Positions 35,151 to 44,174 of a stretch of DNA of 64,000 bases are shown piece by piece; positions within the stretch are counted from its first letter, which is position 1, and each line of letters begins with the position of its first letter. Where the stretch lies: assembly GCF_030815415.1 (NCBI RefSeq), contig NZ_JAUSWW010000002.1, forward strand, positions 124,001 through 188,000, written 5' to 3'. This stretch comes from Streptomyces canus. Its GTDB lineage: Bacteria; Actinomycetota; Actinomycetes; Streptomycetales; Streptomycetaceae. Below the pieces are notes generated by a model. It had not been told where the DNA came from and did not search any database. It saw only the letters and a program-made list of their open reading frames with translations. The position numbers and the translations under genes are program-made.

Positions 35151-36374
35151 TCAGATGCCCGCGGCTGCCTTGAGCTGCTGGGCGCGGTCGGTGCGCTCCC
35201 AGGTGAAGTCGGGCAGCTCACGGCCGAAGTGGCCGTAGGCGGCGGTCTGGGCGTAGATCGGGCGCAGCAGTTCCAGGTCGCGGATGATCGCGGCCGGACG
35301 CAGGTCGAAGACCTCCCCGATGGCCTGCTGGATCTTCTCCACCGGGATGGTGTGGGTGCCGAAGGTCTCGACGAACAGGCCGACGGGCTCGGCCTTGCCG
35401 ATCGCGTACGCGACCTGCACCTCGCAGCGGGAGGCGAGGCCCGCGGCGACGACGTTCTTGGCGACCCAGCGCATCGCGTACGCCGCCGAACGGTCCACCT
35501 TGGACGGGTCCTTGCCGGAGAAGGCACCGCCGCCGTGGCGGGCCATGCCGCCGTACGTGTCGATGATGATCTTGCGGCCGGTCAGGCCCGCGTCACCCAT
35601 CGGACCGCCGATCTCGAAGCGGCCGGTCGGGTTGACCAGGAGGCGGTAGCCCTCGGTCTCCAGCTTGATGCCCTCGTCGGCGAGCTGCGCCAGGACGTGC
35701 TCGACGACCTCGACGCGGATGTCGGGGGTCAGCAGCGACTCCAGGTCGATGTCGGAGGCGTGCTGCGAGGAGACCACGACCGTGTCGAGGCGGACGGCCT
35801 TGTCACCGTCGTACTCGATGGTGACCTGCGTCTTGCCGTCGGGGCGCAGGTAGGGGACGGTGCCGTCCTTGCGGACCTGGGTCAGCCGGCGGGAGAGCCG
35901 GTGGGCCAGCTCGATGGGCAGCGGCATCAGGTTGGGCGTCTCGTCCGTGGCGTAGCCGAACATCAGGCCCTGGTCGCCGGCGCCCTGCTTGTCGAGCTCG
36001 TCGCCTTCCTCACCTGCGGCGGCACCCTCGACCCGCTTCTCGTACGCGGTGTCGACACCCTGAGCGATGTCCGGGGACTGCGCGCCGATGGACACCGAGA
36101 CACCGCAGGAGGCGCCGTCGAAGCCCTTGGCCGAGGAGTCGTAGCCGATGTCGAGGATGGCGTCGCGCACGAGTTGGGCGATCGGGGCGTACGCCGTGGT
36201 GGTGACCTCACCGGCGATGTGCACCTGACCGGTGGTGATCAGCGTCTCCACCGCGACGCGCGAGGTGGGGTCCTGGCTCAGCAGCGCATCGAGGATGGTG
36301 TCGCTGATCCGATCGGCGATCTTGTCGGGGTGACCCTCGGTCACGGATTCCGAGGTGAACAGACGACGGGACAT
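35151..36374 (-). CDS. metK: S-adenosylmethionine synthetase
   Basis: 407 residues. Motifs TSESVTEGHPDKIADRISD (N-terminal ATP/His site), GAGDQGLMFGYA (methionine loop), GGGAFSGKDPSKVDRSAAY (phosphate loop). The ATG follows CAGGAGAG. First gene of the minus-strand methionine-cycle operon. Confidence 0.97.
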   Translation of the reverse strand: MSRRLFTSESVTEGHPDKIADRISDTILDALLSQDPTSRVAVETLITTGQVHIAGEVTTTAYAPIAQLVRDAILDIGYDSSAKGFDGASCGVSVSIGAQSPDIAQGVDTAYEKRVEGAAAGEEGDELDKQGAGDQGLMFGYATDETPNLMPLPIELAHRLSRRLTQVRKDGTVPYLRPDGKTQVTIEYDGDKAVRLDTVVVSSQHASDIDLESLLTPDIRVEVVEHVLAQLADEGIKLETEGYRLLVNPTGRFEIGGPMGDAGLTGRKIIIDTYGGMARHGGGAFSGKDPSKVDRSAAYAMRWVAKNVVAAGLASRCEVQVAYAIGKAEPVGLFVETFGTHTIPVEKIQQAIGEVFDLRPAAIIRDLELLRPIYAQTAAYGHFGRELPDFTWERTDRAQQLKAAAGI

Positions 36375-36550
36375 GGCTCTCCTGATGGTTGCGGCCCACA
36401 GCACGAAGGGCGTCAGAGACTGGGCGAGGTCACCCGTGACACAGCCCAAGATGTACGACCTCGAACGAGGAGCACTCGAAGAGCGGCGGAACCCCAGCGG
36501 AGAGGGCCGCCGCGACGGCGGTTCGGCCGTCTCGCCCGTGGTACGTCGGT
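36375..36550 (-). promoter_or_regulatory. metK leader and promoter region
   Basis: About 175 bases with no gene. It holds paired short stems (CCGCCGCGACGGCGG, CTCGAACGAGGAGCACTCGAAGAG). I searched by eye for SAM-I riboswitch features (conserved kink-turn and P1 pairing) and could not assemble them. The promoter of the SAM operon must lie here. Confidence 0.4.
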
Positions 36551-36583
36551 GCCGTGGCCCCGGATCCGCTTCGGGGCCACGGC
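36551..36583 (-). terminator. Terminator after the NRPS-like gene
   Basis: GCCGTGGCCCCG, a 9-base loop and the perfect complement, directly beyond the stop of the 36585-39950 gene and upstream of the metK leader. Confidence 0.85.
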
Positions 36584-36584
36584 T

Positions 36585-39500
36585 TCAGGCGTCCGGTGCG
36601 GTGGCGTCCGCGAGGGCTCGGGCGAGATCGCGGGCCCGTTCCTCCTCGTCCGCGCTCGCGCCGGCGAGCACCACGCGGGGCGGGGGGCCGCCGTCCGCGC
36701 CGATCCGCCGGGCGAGGTCGCAGGCGAGGGCACCGGCACCGGAGAAGCCGCCGAGCAGCAGCCGGCCGGTGCCGCGCGCGGCCAGGGCGGGCCGGGCGCG
36801 GTCGGCGTCGCCGGTGAGCACCAGCAGTTCCTGGGGGCCCGCATAGGTGTGGGCGAGCAGGTCGTAGCAGGCCGCGGGGGCGCCCGGCGGCGGGACCAGA
36901 CAGATGGTGCCCGCCTGCTCCTGTCCCGCCGTGCGCAGGGTGAGCAGCGGCTCGTCGCCGCCCTCCCCCGAGACCTCGGCCATCTGCGGTACGGCCCGGC
37001 CCTCCAGCAGCTTCACGGCGGCCGCGACGGTGGTGGACTCGCCTGCCCACAAGGGGAGTTCGCGCAGCAGCAGGGCGCTTTGCATCAGCAGTTCGGCTGC
37101 CGCCTCGTCGTCGAGGACATCACGGTCGTGGACCGCCGTCAGGACCAGTCCGCCCGCGCTGTCGTGGTGGGCGAGCAGTCCGATGGGCAGCACTGAGCGG
37201 GCGGGTACGGTGCCCTGGAACTCGGCCCGGATGCCCTGTGCGGCGAGTTCGCCCTCCAGCCCTTCCACCGGGTGCGGCGGATCCTCGAAGACGATGACGG
37301 TGGCGGCGGGGTCGGTGTCCGCGCCGCTCTGGCCCGGGGTCCGGATCCAGTCGGCCGGCACCCATTCGTAGGCGGCCATGTCCAGGGCGTGGTCGCGCAG
37401 TTGCCGCATCAGGTTCGGCAGGGTCCCCGCCGGGTCCACCTCGACGGACATCGGCAGCGAGTTGCGCAGCGGTCCCAGCATCCGGGCGACGCCGTCGAGG
37501 GGGATGCCACGGCCCGGGGCGGTGACCGCGAAACAGACGGGGGCCGGTCCAGCGGCGCCGGAGGCACGGTGGATCAGCATCGCCCAGACGGCCTGGAGCA
37601 CGCTGCTCTCGGCGATGCCCCACATGCCGGCCCAGCGCGCGAGACGGATGGTTTCTGCAGAGTCGAGGCGCAGCCGGGAGCGGCCCACCCCGGTCAGACC
37701 GGTGGCCCCGCCGGGCCGGGCCGGCCGGGAGGCCGCGTCGGCGGGCGGTACGGAACGCCCCCAGAACCCCCGTACCGGCTCCAGGTCCTGGGCGGCGATC
37801 CAGGCGGTGTAGTCACGCAGATCGGGCCGGCGCTCGCCGCCGGGCAGGGAGCCGCCCGCGAGATAGGCCCGGTGGAACTCGCGCAGCATGATGTGCGCGC
37901 TCCAGGTGTCGAGCAGGGCCCGGTGATAGGTGAGCACGATCCGGGTGGGCGAGCCCTCGCCCTCGAGGGGGCTGCCCTCCGACCCCAGCAGGGTCAGGCG
38001 CAGCGGTCCGGGGCAGCGCAGGTCGAAGCCGCGCAGCCGGTCGCGCTCCAGCAGGGCGGACAGCTCGGTGTCGTCGCCGCGCCGGACCCGGACGGTGATC
38101 TCCGGAGTGACCCGGCTGTGCACCATGAGCTGCGGTTCGGGGCCGCCGGTGAAGGCGGTACGCAGCACCGTCTCGCAGTCGAAGACCGACTGCCATGCGG
38201 AGGTGAAGCGTTCGACGTCGAGCGGGCCGTGCCAGACCCACACGAGCTGCTCGACGTGCCGGCCGGTGCCGGGCTGTGCGTCACTGGCCTTGTACAGCGC
38301 CGACTGCTGAGGGGTGGCCCGGAAGACGGACGGGATCGGAGCGGCGGCCGCGCCGGCCAGCTCCCCGAGCACCTCACGCAGCAGGTCGGCAAGGGCAGCC
38401 ACGGAGGTGTCGGTGATGGCTTGGGCCGGGTCAGGCACCCAGTCCAGGCCGAGGCGCAGCCTGCCGCCGCCGACCTGGACCCGCACGTCGAGACGGTGCG
38501 CGGACCGGCTCGGCGCGCTGCCGGGCACGGGTCGGGCGGAGCCGGGCAGCAGTTCGTCCGGGCCGTGCAGGATCAGACAGACCGGGGCGGGCGCCAGTTC
38601 GCGCAGAGCGTCGCGCAGCAGCGGGTCGGGGCTCCACTCCCGGCAGGCCCCGAATCCGGCGCCGCCCGCCGCCTGCCCGGCGCCGGCCGCCAACGGGCCT
38701 GCCACAGCGGCCAGTTGACCGAGGGGGTCCAGGCCGGGGTCGAGGGTGAGATGGACCGGGTGCACATCGGTGAGCCGGCCCACGTGGCGCCGTAGGCCCG
38801 GATGGCCCGCCCTGGGGTCGCTGCGCACGTCGAAGCCGACCTCGTCGACGCGCTGCCAGCGGGCCATGGCCATGGCGAACGCGCCGGTCAGCACCTGCCC
38901 GGCGGTCAGCGCCAGCCGTCGGGCCAGGCCCTTGGTGATCCGCTCGGTCAGGTCCTCGTCCACGGCGATGTCGATGTGCCGTTCCTGTCGCGGCCCGCTG
39001 CCCCACCCCGTCGCCGGGGCGGTGTCGGTGGTGTCGCCGGACCGGGGCACCGCGGCGGAGCTGCGGGCGCCGAGCGTGCGGGCCCGGCGGTCGGCGACGA
39101 GGGCCCAGTGGCGGACCTCGTCGGGGTCGCCAGCCAGTTCCCGCAGTTCGCCGGCCCAGTCGGTCAGCGGGTCGGGCACGCGCCGCGGGCGTACGGGGAC
39201 CCGGGCCGTGGCCGCCCCGAGGGCGGCGGTCAGGTCGTCCAGCAGGATCCGCCAGGACGCGGCGTCCACGGCGAGCTGATGGACGATCACGGCGAGCCGG
39301 TCGGCGCGCGGTCCTGCCGTACGGCGGTCCCGGGCGAGCAGGGCCCGCAGCTGGACGCCGGTGTCCGCATCGAGGGTGCGGCCGATCGAGGCGACATCCG
39401 CGGCGAAGCCGGCCTCGTCGGTGAACTCCCCTTCCGTCAACGGGTCCTGGCCGTCCGAGGCCGCCGCCAGCCCGGTCAGCCGGCCGCCCATCGTGTCGAG

Positions 39501-39950
39501 GCGGGAGCGCAGTTGGGGGTGGGCGGCCAGGACGCTGCGCAGCGCCTCCCGTACCGTGCCCGCGTCCAGCGAGGCGGCGGGCTCGATGAACACCGCCTCA
39601 TAGCGGTGCCGTGCGGGACGGGTGAGGACCGCGCACTGGGCGGGGACCAGCGGTCGGTCGACCACGAGCGGCTCGGTGAGGAGATCGGCGATACGACCCA
39701 CCACGGACGCCGCGATCGCGCCGTCCCGCTGGATGAAGCGGAGCGTGTGATGGTCGGGGCCGTGCCGCAGCAACCGGTGCTGCCACCCTGGCCGGCCCGG
39801 GTCACCGGAGGCGAGCTCGCCCAGGACGTCTTCCAGCACGGCGGGGTCCAGCGGACCGCGCAGTTCGAGGTCCCACGGGGCCGTGTGCGGAGGGGGCCCG
39901 GGGTCGACGACCACGGAGATCGCCGCGTCGGAGGAACGGGAAACAGTCAT
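36585..39950 (-). CDS. NRPS-like protein: degenerate epimerisation-type domain, condensation domain, truncated thioesterase
   Basis: 1121 residues, no adenylation or carrier domain. Residues about 110-560 resemble an epimerisation-type condensation fold. The catalytic HHxxxDG motif is HQLAVDA (224-230; second His replaced by Gln) and a GRLTDVHPVHL motif is recognisable. Residues about 570-990 form a second condensation domain, starting TPQQSALYKAS, with YHRALLDTW where the catalytic second His is kept. The last 110 residues look like the start of a thioesterase (CLVPPPGAP...GGFSGAGALACDLARR) and stop before the Asp and His. No good ribosome binding site precedes the ATG at 39950; a purine-rich stretch lies about 45 bases upstream. 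Function unknown. It may be an ester or amide-forming free condensation enzyme, or a decaying gene. Confidence 0.75.
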   Translation of the reverse strand: MTVSRSSDAAISVVVDPGPPPHTAPWDLELRGPLDPAVLEDVLGELASGDPGRPGWQHRLLRHGPDHHTLRFIQRDGAIAASVVGRIADLLTEPLVVDRPLVPAQCAVLTRPARHRYEAVFIEPAASLDAGTVREALRSVLAAHPQLRSRLDTMGGRLTGLAAASDGQDPLTEGEFTDEAGFAADVASIGRTLDADTGVQLRALLARDRRTAGPRADRLAVIVHQLAVDAASWRILLDDLTAALGAATARVPVRPRRVPDPLTDWAGELRELAGDPDEVRHWALVADRRARTLGARSSAAVPRSGDTTDTAPATGWGSGPRQERHIDIAVDEDLTERITKGLARRLALTAGQVLTGAFAMAMARWQRVDEVGFDVRSDPRAGHPGLRRHVGRLTDVHPVHLTLDPGLDPLGQLAAVAGPLAAGAGQAAGGAGFGACREWSPDPLLRDALRELAPAPVCLILHGPDELLPGSARPVPGSAPSRSAHRLDVRVQVGGGRLRLGLDWVPDPAQAITDTSVAALADLLREVLGELAGAAAAPIPSVFRATPQQSALYKASDAQPGTGRHVEQLVWVWHGPLDVERFTSAWQSVFDCETVLRTAFTGGPEPQLMVHSRVTPEITVRVRRGDDTELSALLERDRLRGFDLRCPGPLRLTLLGSEGSPLEGEGSPTRIVLTYHRALLDTWSAHIMLREFHRAYLAGGSLPGGERRPDLRDYTAWIAAQDLEPVRGFWGRSVPPADAASRPARPGGATGLTGVGRSRLRLDSAETIRLARWAGMWGIAESSVLQAVWAMLIHRASGAAGPAPVCFAVTAPGRGIPLDGVARMLGPLRNSLPMSVEVDPAGTLPNLMRQLRDHALDMAAYEWVPADWIRTPGQSGADTDPAATVIVFEDPPHPVEGLEGELAAQGIRAEFQGTVPARSVLPIGLLAHHDSAGGLVLTAVHDRDVLDDEAAAELLMQSALLLRELPLWAGESTTVAAAVKLLEGRAVPQMAEVSGEGGDEPLLTLRTAGQEQAGTICLVPPPGAPAACYDLLAHTYAGPQELLVLTGDADRARPALAARGTGRLLLGGFSGAGALACDLARRIGADGGPPPRVVLAGASADEEERARDLARALADATAPDA

Positions 39951-40459
39951 GCGTGTCCGGGGACGTGCGGTCCGCTGCGACCGGCGCGGTCCCCTCCCTC
40001 CTCTCCTCTGTAGGCGCTGGTTGAGCTGCGACGCCCGGCCCCTGCGGGGATCGTGCCGCTGGACCGATGGGCAAGGTGCCCAGTCCGGCCCTGAAGGCGT
40101 GGTGGACGGTACGCGCCCGGTTGCGCCGTACAGGGCCGTGGCGAAGACAGGGGAGCGCCTGAGGACGGGTGGTCGACAGTGCGGACGGCCCGCGCGCGGG
40201 CCCGGTGGGGCCAAGGCCAAAAGGGTGGCTGCGGCGCAGGCGACGGGAGGTGGGGTACACGGGGACGTTGCCGCGCTGCCTCACTTCCATGACGCCTCCT
40301 GGTCAGCAGATATCCACCACACTCCGACTCTGCACGCTAACGGCAGCACCAGGTCCCCGTCCGATTTCCCAAGCGGGTGTGCAGCGGTGCCCAAGCCCGC
40401 CAGGGCCCATCCATGAGCGGCCCGTCCGCCTGCCCCGTCCGCCCCGGACGGTGCCGCCG
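39951..40459. other. Gap without a convincing gene
   Basis: 509 bases between two minus-strand genes. An ATG at 40290 (minus) sits behind a good GGAGGCG site, but the reading frame behind it is Arg/Pro-rich and runs out of frame into the next gene. It could be a leader ORF or a frameshifted remnant. No other pattern is clear. Confidence 0.4.
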
Positions 40460-41413
40460 TCACAGCATGCGGACGGCGGTCTCCGCATGCTGCTTGGCAT
40501 GGGCGAGCAGCACCCGGCTGTTGCGGCCGATCGCCTCGCGCACATGCCGGCGGGCGTGTTCCAGGTTCGCGTGCTCGCCCAGTTCGGCGGCGATGTTCTC
40601 CTCGCGCAGGACGACGGTGTGCTGCGCGATGACGGTCACGCCCCGCTCCTCGGGGACGACGGACCATTCGCCGGTGTGCGCCTGAAGCAGGGCGGGGGTC
40701 GTGGTCTGCTTGTGGATGATGCGCTCGGCGTGCGGGAAGCAGATCCGCACCGAGTCGGTGGTGTGGGTGCCGTACTCGGTCAGCGTCTCCATGGTCACGC
40801 GCTGCACTCCGGGCTCGTCCTCGGTGAGGTCGACCCGGGTGACGTGCGGCACCATGTCCGGCCAGTCCCCGGCCCGGTACAGGAAGTCGTAAACCAGTTC
40901 GGCCGGGCCGTTGACGTGTACCGACTCCTCGAAGGTCAGGACCAGTTCGTCCAGGCGCTCCCAGCGCTCGGCGACCGCCTTCAGGCCGGCGAGCTGGCTG
41001 CGGCTGTGCCCGTCGGCGGCCCGCTCGGCCCAGGCCAGGTCGGCGGGCAGGTCGTCGACGACACTGAAGTCGTACAGCAGCTCGAGCTCACTGCTGTGCG
41101 GTCCTTCGGGGCGCACGTTCACGATGCCGCCCAGCGCGCTCAACGGAGACGCGGGCAGCTCCTGCCGGAACTCCACCCGCCGGTTCACCGGGTCCAAGTG
41201 CCGCCATGAGGTCCATGACTTCAGCTGGCCGTCCATGAAACACCATGTGCGCAGCCGCTCCCGTTCGCCGTCGAACTCCAGGCGTTCCACATGAACGCTG
41301 GGGGAGAAATAGAGCGGCCAGTTCACCGCGTCGGCGAAGAGGGCGTAGACCACACCGGCTGGTGCGGACACACGGACCTTGTGCGTCGTCTTCTCCGCAA
41401 GCTCAACAGACAT
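40460..41413 (-). CDS. SRPBCC aromatase/cyclase, didomain type
   Basis: 317 residues; ATG behind GTAGGAGAGG. Two START-like halves, about 5-150 (VRVSAPAGVVYALFADAVNWPLYF) and 160-310 (ESVHVNGPAELVYDFLYRAGDWPDMVPHV). This is the layout of polyketide aromatase/cyclases of type II PKS systems such as the TcmN/WhiE group. No ketosynthase or acyl carrier protein exists in the window, so its usual substrate is missing. It could act on a poly-beta-keto product of the type III PKS, steer cyclisation of a prenylated quinone, or be left over from another cluster. Confidence 0.85.
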   Translation of the reverse strand: MSVELAEKTTHKVRVSAPAGVVYALFADAVNWPLYFSPSVHVERLEFDGERERLRTWCFMDGQLKSWTSWRHLDPVNRRVEFRQELPASPLSALGGIVNVRPEGPHSSELELLYDFSVVDDLPADLAWAERAADGHSRSQLAGLKAVAERWERLDELVLTFEESVHVNGPAELVYDFLYRAGDWPDMVPHVTRVDLTEDEPGVQRVTMETLTEYGTHTTDSVRICFPHAERIIHKQTTTPALLQAHTGEWSVVPEERGVTVIAQHTVVLREENIAAELGEHANLEHARRHVREAIGRNSRVLLAHAKQHAETAVRML

Positions 41414-41606
41414 CTGAACACCTCTCCTACATTGCGCCGACGGCTACGCGAACAGAATTCAGACAGTCGGATGAAAACCGCTGAAGAACGAGCGGAAAGC
41501 AGATCGAATAACGCTGGTCCCGTCAGCCGTCGACTACCGCGTCGCACAAGGATTCAGGGGCGTGCGGGCACTCGCGTGCCCGCACCGGGTGAGCGGCGGT
41601 ACGGAT

Positions 41607-42356
41607 TCATCCGACGGGCACGCTCTCCCGGGCGAGGCGGCCGGCGACGCGGCCGGCCCGGCCCAGGAGCCTGGGCAGTTCACGGCCCCGTCCGAAGAAG
41701 TGATGGCCGGGGACGGTACGCAGCCAGGTGGGCCCTTGGGTCCACTGCCGCCAGCCGTCGGCGATCGTGGGCGGCGCCAGCGGGTTCTCCCGCGACGCGA
41801 CCACGAGCACGGGGGTGGTGAGCGGCCCGGCGGACGAGGGTTTGCGGGCCGCCCCCTCCAGGGCCTGGGCGAGCTCCAGGTCGGCGCGGAGCACCGGCAG
41901 CATGGCCCGCAGCCAGATCCCTTCGTCGCTCTGCGCCGGCACGGCGCCCTTGCCGCCCAGGACATGCAGCAATTCGGCGTCCGTCACCCCACGGGCGTCC
42001 GGCAGTTCGGAGGGAGTGTCGGGTGGCGGGCAGGCGCCGACGGCCAGCAGTGTGGGGCCGGGCAGGCCGGCCTCGTGCAGGGCGCGCGTCACGGTGAAGG
42101 CGACCATGGCACCGAGACCGTGCCCGTAGAGGACGTACGGCTCGGGGTGCGGGTCGGCGAACAGGGGCAGCACATCGGCGAGCAGCGCCTCATGGGTGGT
42201 CACCCGCGGTTCGGAGCGCCGCCGTTCACCGCCCGGCAGGGGGACCGGGAGCACCTCGACCCCGGGACCGGTGCTGGCGGCCCAGTGATCGAAGACCGAG
42301 AGGCCCCCCTCGGAGTGCGCGAAACAGTGCAGTCGCACCGACGGTCCGTCCGACAT
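41607..42356 (-). CDS. Type II thioesterase-like alpha/beta-hydrolase with altered nucleophile
   Basis: 249 residues; ATG behind GAGAGGAGGA. Overall a TEII: HCFAHSEGGLSVFDHWA, the strand-turn YVLYGHGLGAMVAF and the C-terminal VPGHHFFG with the His. The nucleophilic serine of GHSxG is Gly (GHG at about residues 78-80), encoded by GGT with no ambiguity in the reading. The usual acidic residue site (VVASRENPLAP) is also unusual. The protein is probably not a working thioesterase. It may have become a binding protein or be decaying together with the neighbouring NRPS-like gene. An operator-like site lies 64 bases upstream. Confidence 0.85.
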   Translation of the reverse strand: MSDGPSVRLHCFAHSEGGLSVFDHWAASTGPGVEVLPVPLPGGERRRSEPRVTTHEALLADVLPLFADPHPEPYVLYGHGLGAMVAFTVTRALHEAGLPGPTLLAVGACPPPDTPSELPDARGVTDAELLHVLGGKGAVPAQSDEGIWLRAMLPVLRADLELAQALEGAARKPSSAGPLTTPVLVVASRENPLAPPTIADGWRQWTQGPTWLRTVPGHHFFGRGRELPRLLGRAGRVAGRLARESVPVG

Positions 42357-42795
42357 GGCATCCTCCTCTCCCGGCGCCCCTGGACACACGGGGGCGGGGT
42401 TCGAGAATCGCCGGACGACCTCAAAGACCGCTTGAGAGCGGCCAGAGGATGGCTTCCCTCGGCTCGGCCGCACGGCCGAAGGGTGTGATCATGGAGAAGA
42501 CTTCCCGTGCGGTGAGTTCGCGGAGCGTTCCGTCCCACGGCGCTGCCGCGGACGGTCGAGCGGGCGCCGGGCCGACGCTGTTCCCCCGGCGGATCCGGCC
42601 GTCCCGCTGCACTCCTCACACCGCGCCTCGAGGCCGCGTTCCACCCGGTCACGGCCGGTCCGACGGCCCGCCGTCCCCTCGGCGGAGCCCCTCGTCCGGC
42701 ACCACCCGGCACCGCGGGGTCAGGCGCGGTCCCGGGACGGGACAGTGGTGGAAAACGACCTCTGAGTACGACTCGAGCCCCCGCTCCGGCCGGCC
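42357..42795. promoter_or_regulatory. Intergenic region with CTCAA-N7-TTGAG operator
   Basis: The inverted repeat CTCAAAGACCGCTTGAG lies at 42420-42436, 64 to 80 bases before the thioesterase ATG, and overlaps the expected promoter position. It shares half-sites and spacing with sites at 12511-12527 and 43709-43725. No gene was identified in the remaining 350 bases. Confidence 0.6.
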
Positions 42796-43617
42796 TCAGG
42801 CGGCGTAGAGATCGAAGGTCGAGCTGCGCCGGATACCGGCGGACACGTCCAGTTGCGGGTCGACGGCCAGCATCGCCTGGTGCAGCCTCTGCACCTGCGG
42901 TGAAGGCTCGACGCCCAGCTCCTCGATGAGCCGGATGCGCAGCTTGCGGTAGACGGACAGGGCCGATGCCTGCCGCCCCGACCGGTACAGCGCCACCATG
43001 GCCTGCGAGTGCAGACCCTCGTGCTGCGGGTAGCGCGCCGTCAGTTCGGCGAGCTCCGCGATGAGTTCGGAGTGCCTGCCGAGCCGCAGATCGGCGTCGA
43101 TGCGCCGCTCGACGGTGCCGAGCCGACTCTCCTCCAGGCGCATGACCTCGATGCCGAGGATCGGCCCGACCCGTACGTCGACCAGTGCGGGACCGCGCCA
43201 CAGTTCCAGCGCCTTGCGGAAACAATTGGCCGAAGTCTCGTCGTCCCCGGACTCGAACGCCGCCCGCCCTTCGGTGACCATGCGTTCGTACTCGTGGACG
43301 TCGACGCTCTCGGGCGATATCTGCAGCAGATACCCCCCGTGCCGGGTGGCCAGCACCTCCTTGGCCGCGCCGGGGACGTCGGGCCCCATCGCGGTGCCCA
43401 GGCGTCGGCGCAGCTGCAGGATGTAGGTCTGCAGGGTGGTGAGCGCGCTCTGCGGTGGTTCGGTCCCCCAGATTTCTTCCATGAGCATGGGGACAGGCAT
43501 CACCCGTCCGGGGTAGAGAGCGAGCAGGGAAAGAATCTGCCGCGGCTTACCGGCCGTCGGGACAATCGACCCCCCGTTGACCTCGGCACTCAACGGACCC
43601 AGAACTTGAATCTTCAC
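42796..43617 (-). CDS. SARP-family transcriptional activator 1
   Basis: 273 residues. N-terminal OmpR-type winged helix (about 1-95: VLGPLSAEVNG, KPRQILSLLALYPG, TTLQTYILQLRRRLG) and BTAD bacterial transcriptional activator domain (about 100-250; RLEESRLGTVERRIDADLRLGRHSELIAEL). SARPs bind direct repeats spaced 11 bases and activate biosynthetic promoters. The ATG is preceded by GGAGGA-like AAAGCAGTG. The upstream region contains the operator-like inverted repeat, consistent with autoregulation. It is the likely pathway-specific activator of the cluster. Confidence 0.92.
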   Translation of the reverse strand: MKIQVLGPLSAEVNGGSIVPTAGKPRQILSLLALYPGRVMPVPMLMEEIWGTEPPQSALTTLQTYILQLRRRLGTAMGPDVPGAAKEVLATRHGGYLLQISPESVDVHEYERMVTEGRAAFESGDDETSANCFRKALELWRGPALVDVRVGPILGIEVMRLEESRLGTVERRIDADLRLGRHSELIAELAELTARYPQHEGLHSQAMVALYRSGRQASALSVYRKLRIRLIEELGVEPSPQVQRLHQAMLAVDPQLDVSAGIRRSSTFDLYAA

Positions 43618-44174
43618 TGCTTTCCTCCGTACCTCGTCGAGTTCCTCTCGTGGCTGAATTCCGTCACCGTCAGCACACTAGCCGGATTCGCGCCACACCC
43701 GACTTTCCTCAACCGGAGCTTGAGGGTGTTTCAACTGAAGGCCACAGTCCGGAAATTGATCCACTCAAGGGCATGTAAACGACGACTGGAAGTAAGCGTG
43801 CCCGCATTATCACAGAACGGTCCGCCGGGTTACCTTTTCCATTGAATTCCGTTGCCGAGAACCCGAATTACGGAACGCACGGCACCGTTTCGACGAAGGG
43901 GCCGTATCGGCCCGATGCCGCCCCTCCCCCGACATCGGGCCGCAGGCGTTGGGGCGGGGAAGCCGCGTCTCGGCGGCACGATGACGTCCGCGCGCGGACG
44001 AGAGGCGTGGCAGGCCCGGTGGGCATCACGGGCGTCAGGAGAACATGCGTCGCGGCATCGGCCGGACAAGGCGGCAGGCCCGGCCCCGCGTTCGGGCCCA
44101 CACATGCCGCTTCCCAAGGCGTCGGCGAACCGGACGGACCGGCCGCGCGAAGACCCTGGGAAGAGGGATGGCAC
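43618..44174. promoter_or_regulatory. SARP1 upstream region with CTCAA-N7-TTGAG site
   Basis: CTCAACCGGAGCTTGAG occupies 43709-43725. Further half-sites follow: TCAACTG near 43732, TTGATCC near 43757 and CTCAAGG near 43765. They suggest repeated regulator binding. From 43850 to 44174 I see no gene; several frames are open there only because of base composition. Confidence 0.55.

Noticed and set aside
36375..36584. SAM riboswitch upstream of metK
   Set aside because: I could not assemble the conserved helices of SAM-I or related classes; the main stem at 36551-36583 is explained as a terminator of the upstream gene.
39802..40290. Minus-strand ORF with a good ribosome site (ATG at 40290)
   Set aside because: The product is Arg/Pro-rich, runs out of frame into a real gene and has no recognisable pattern; probably a composition-driven open frame or leader.
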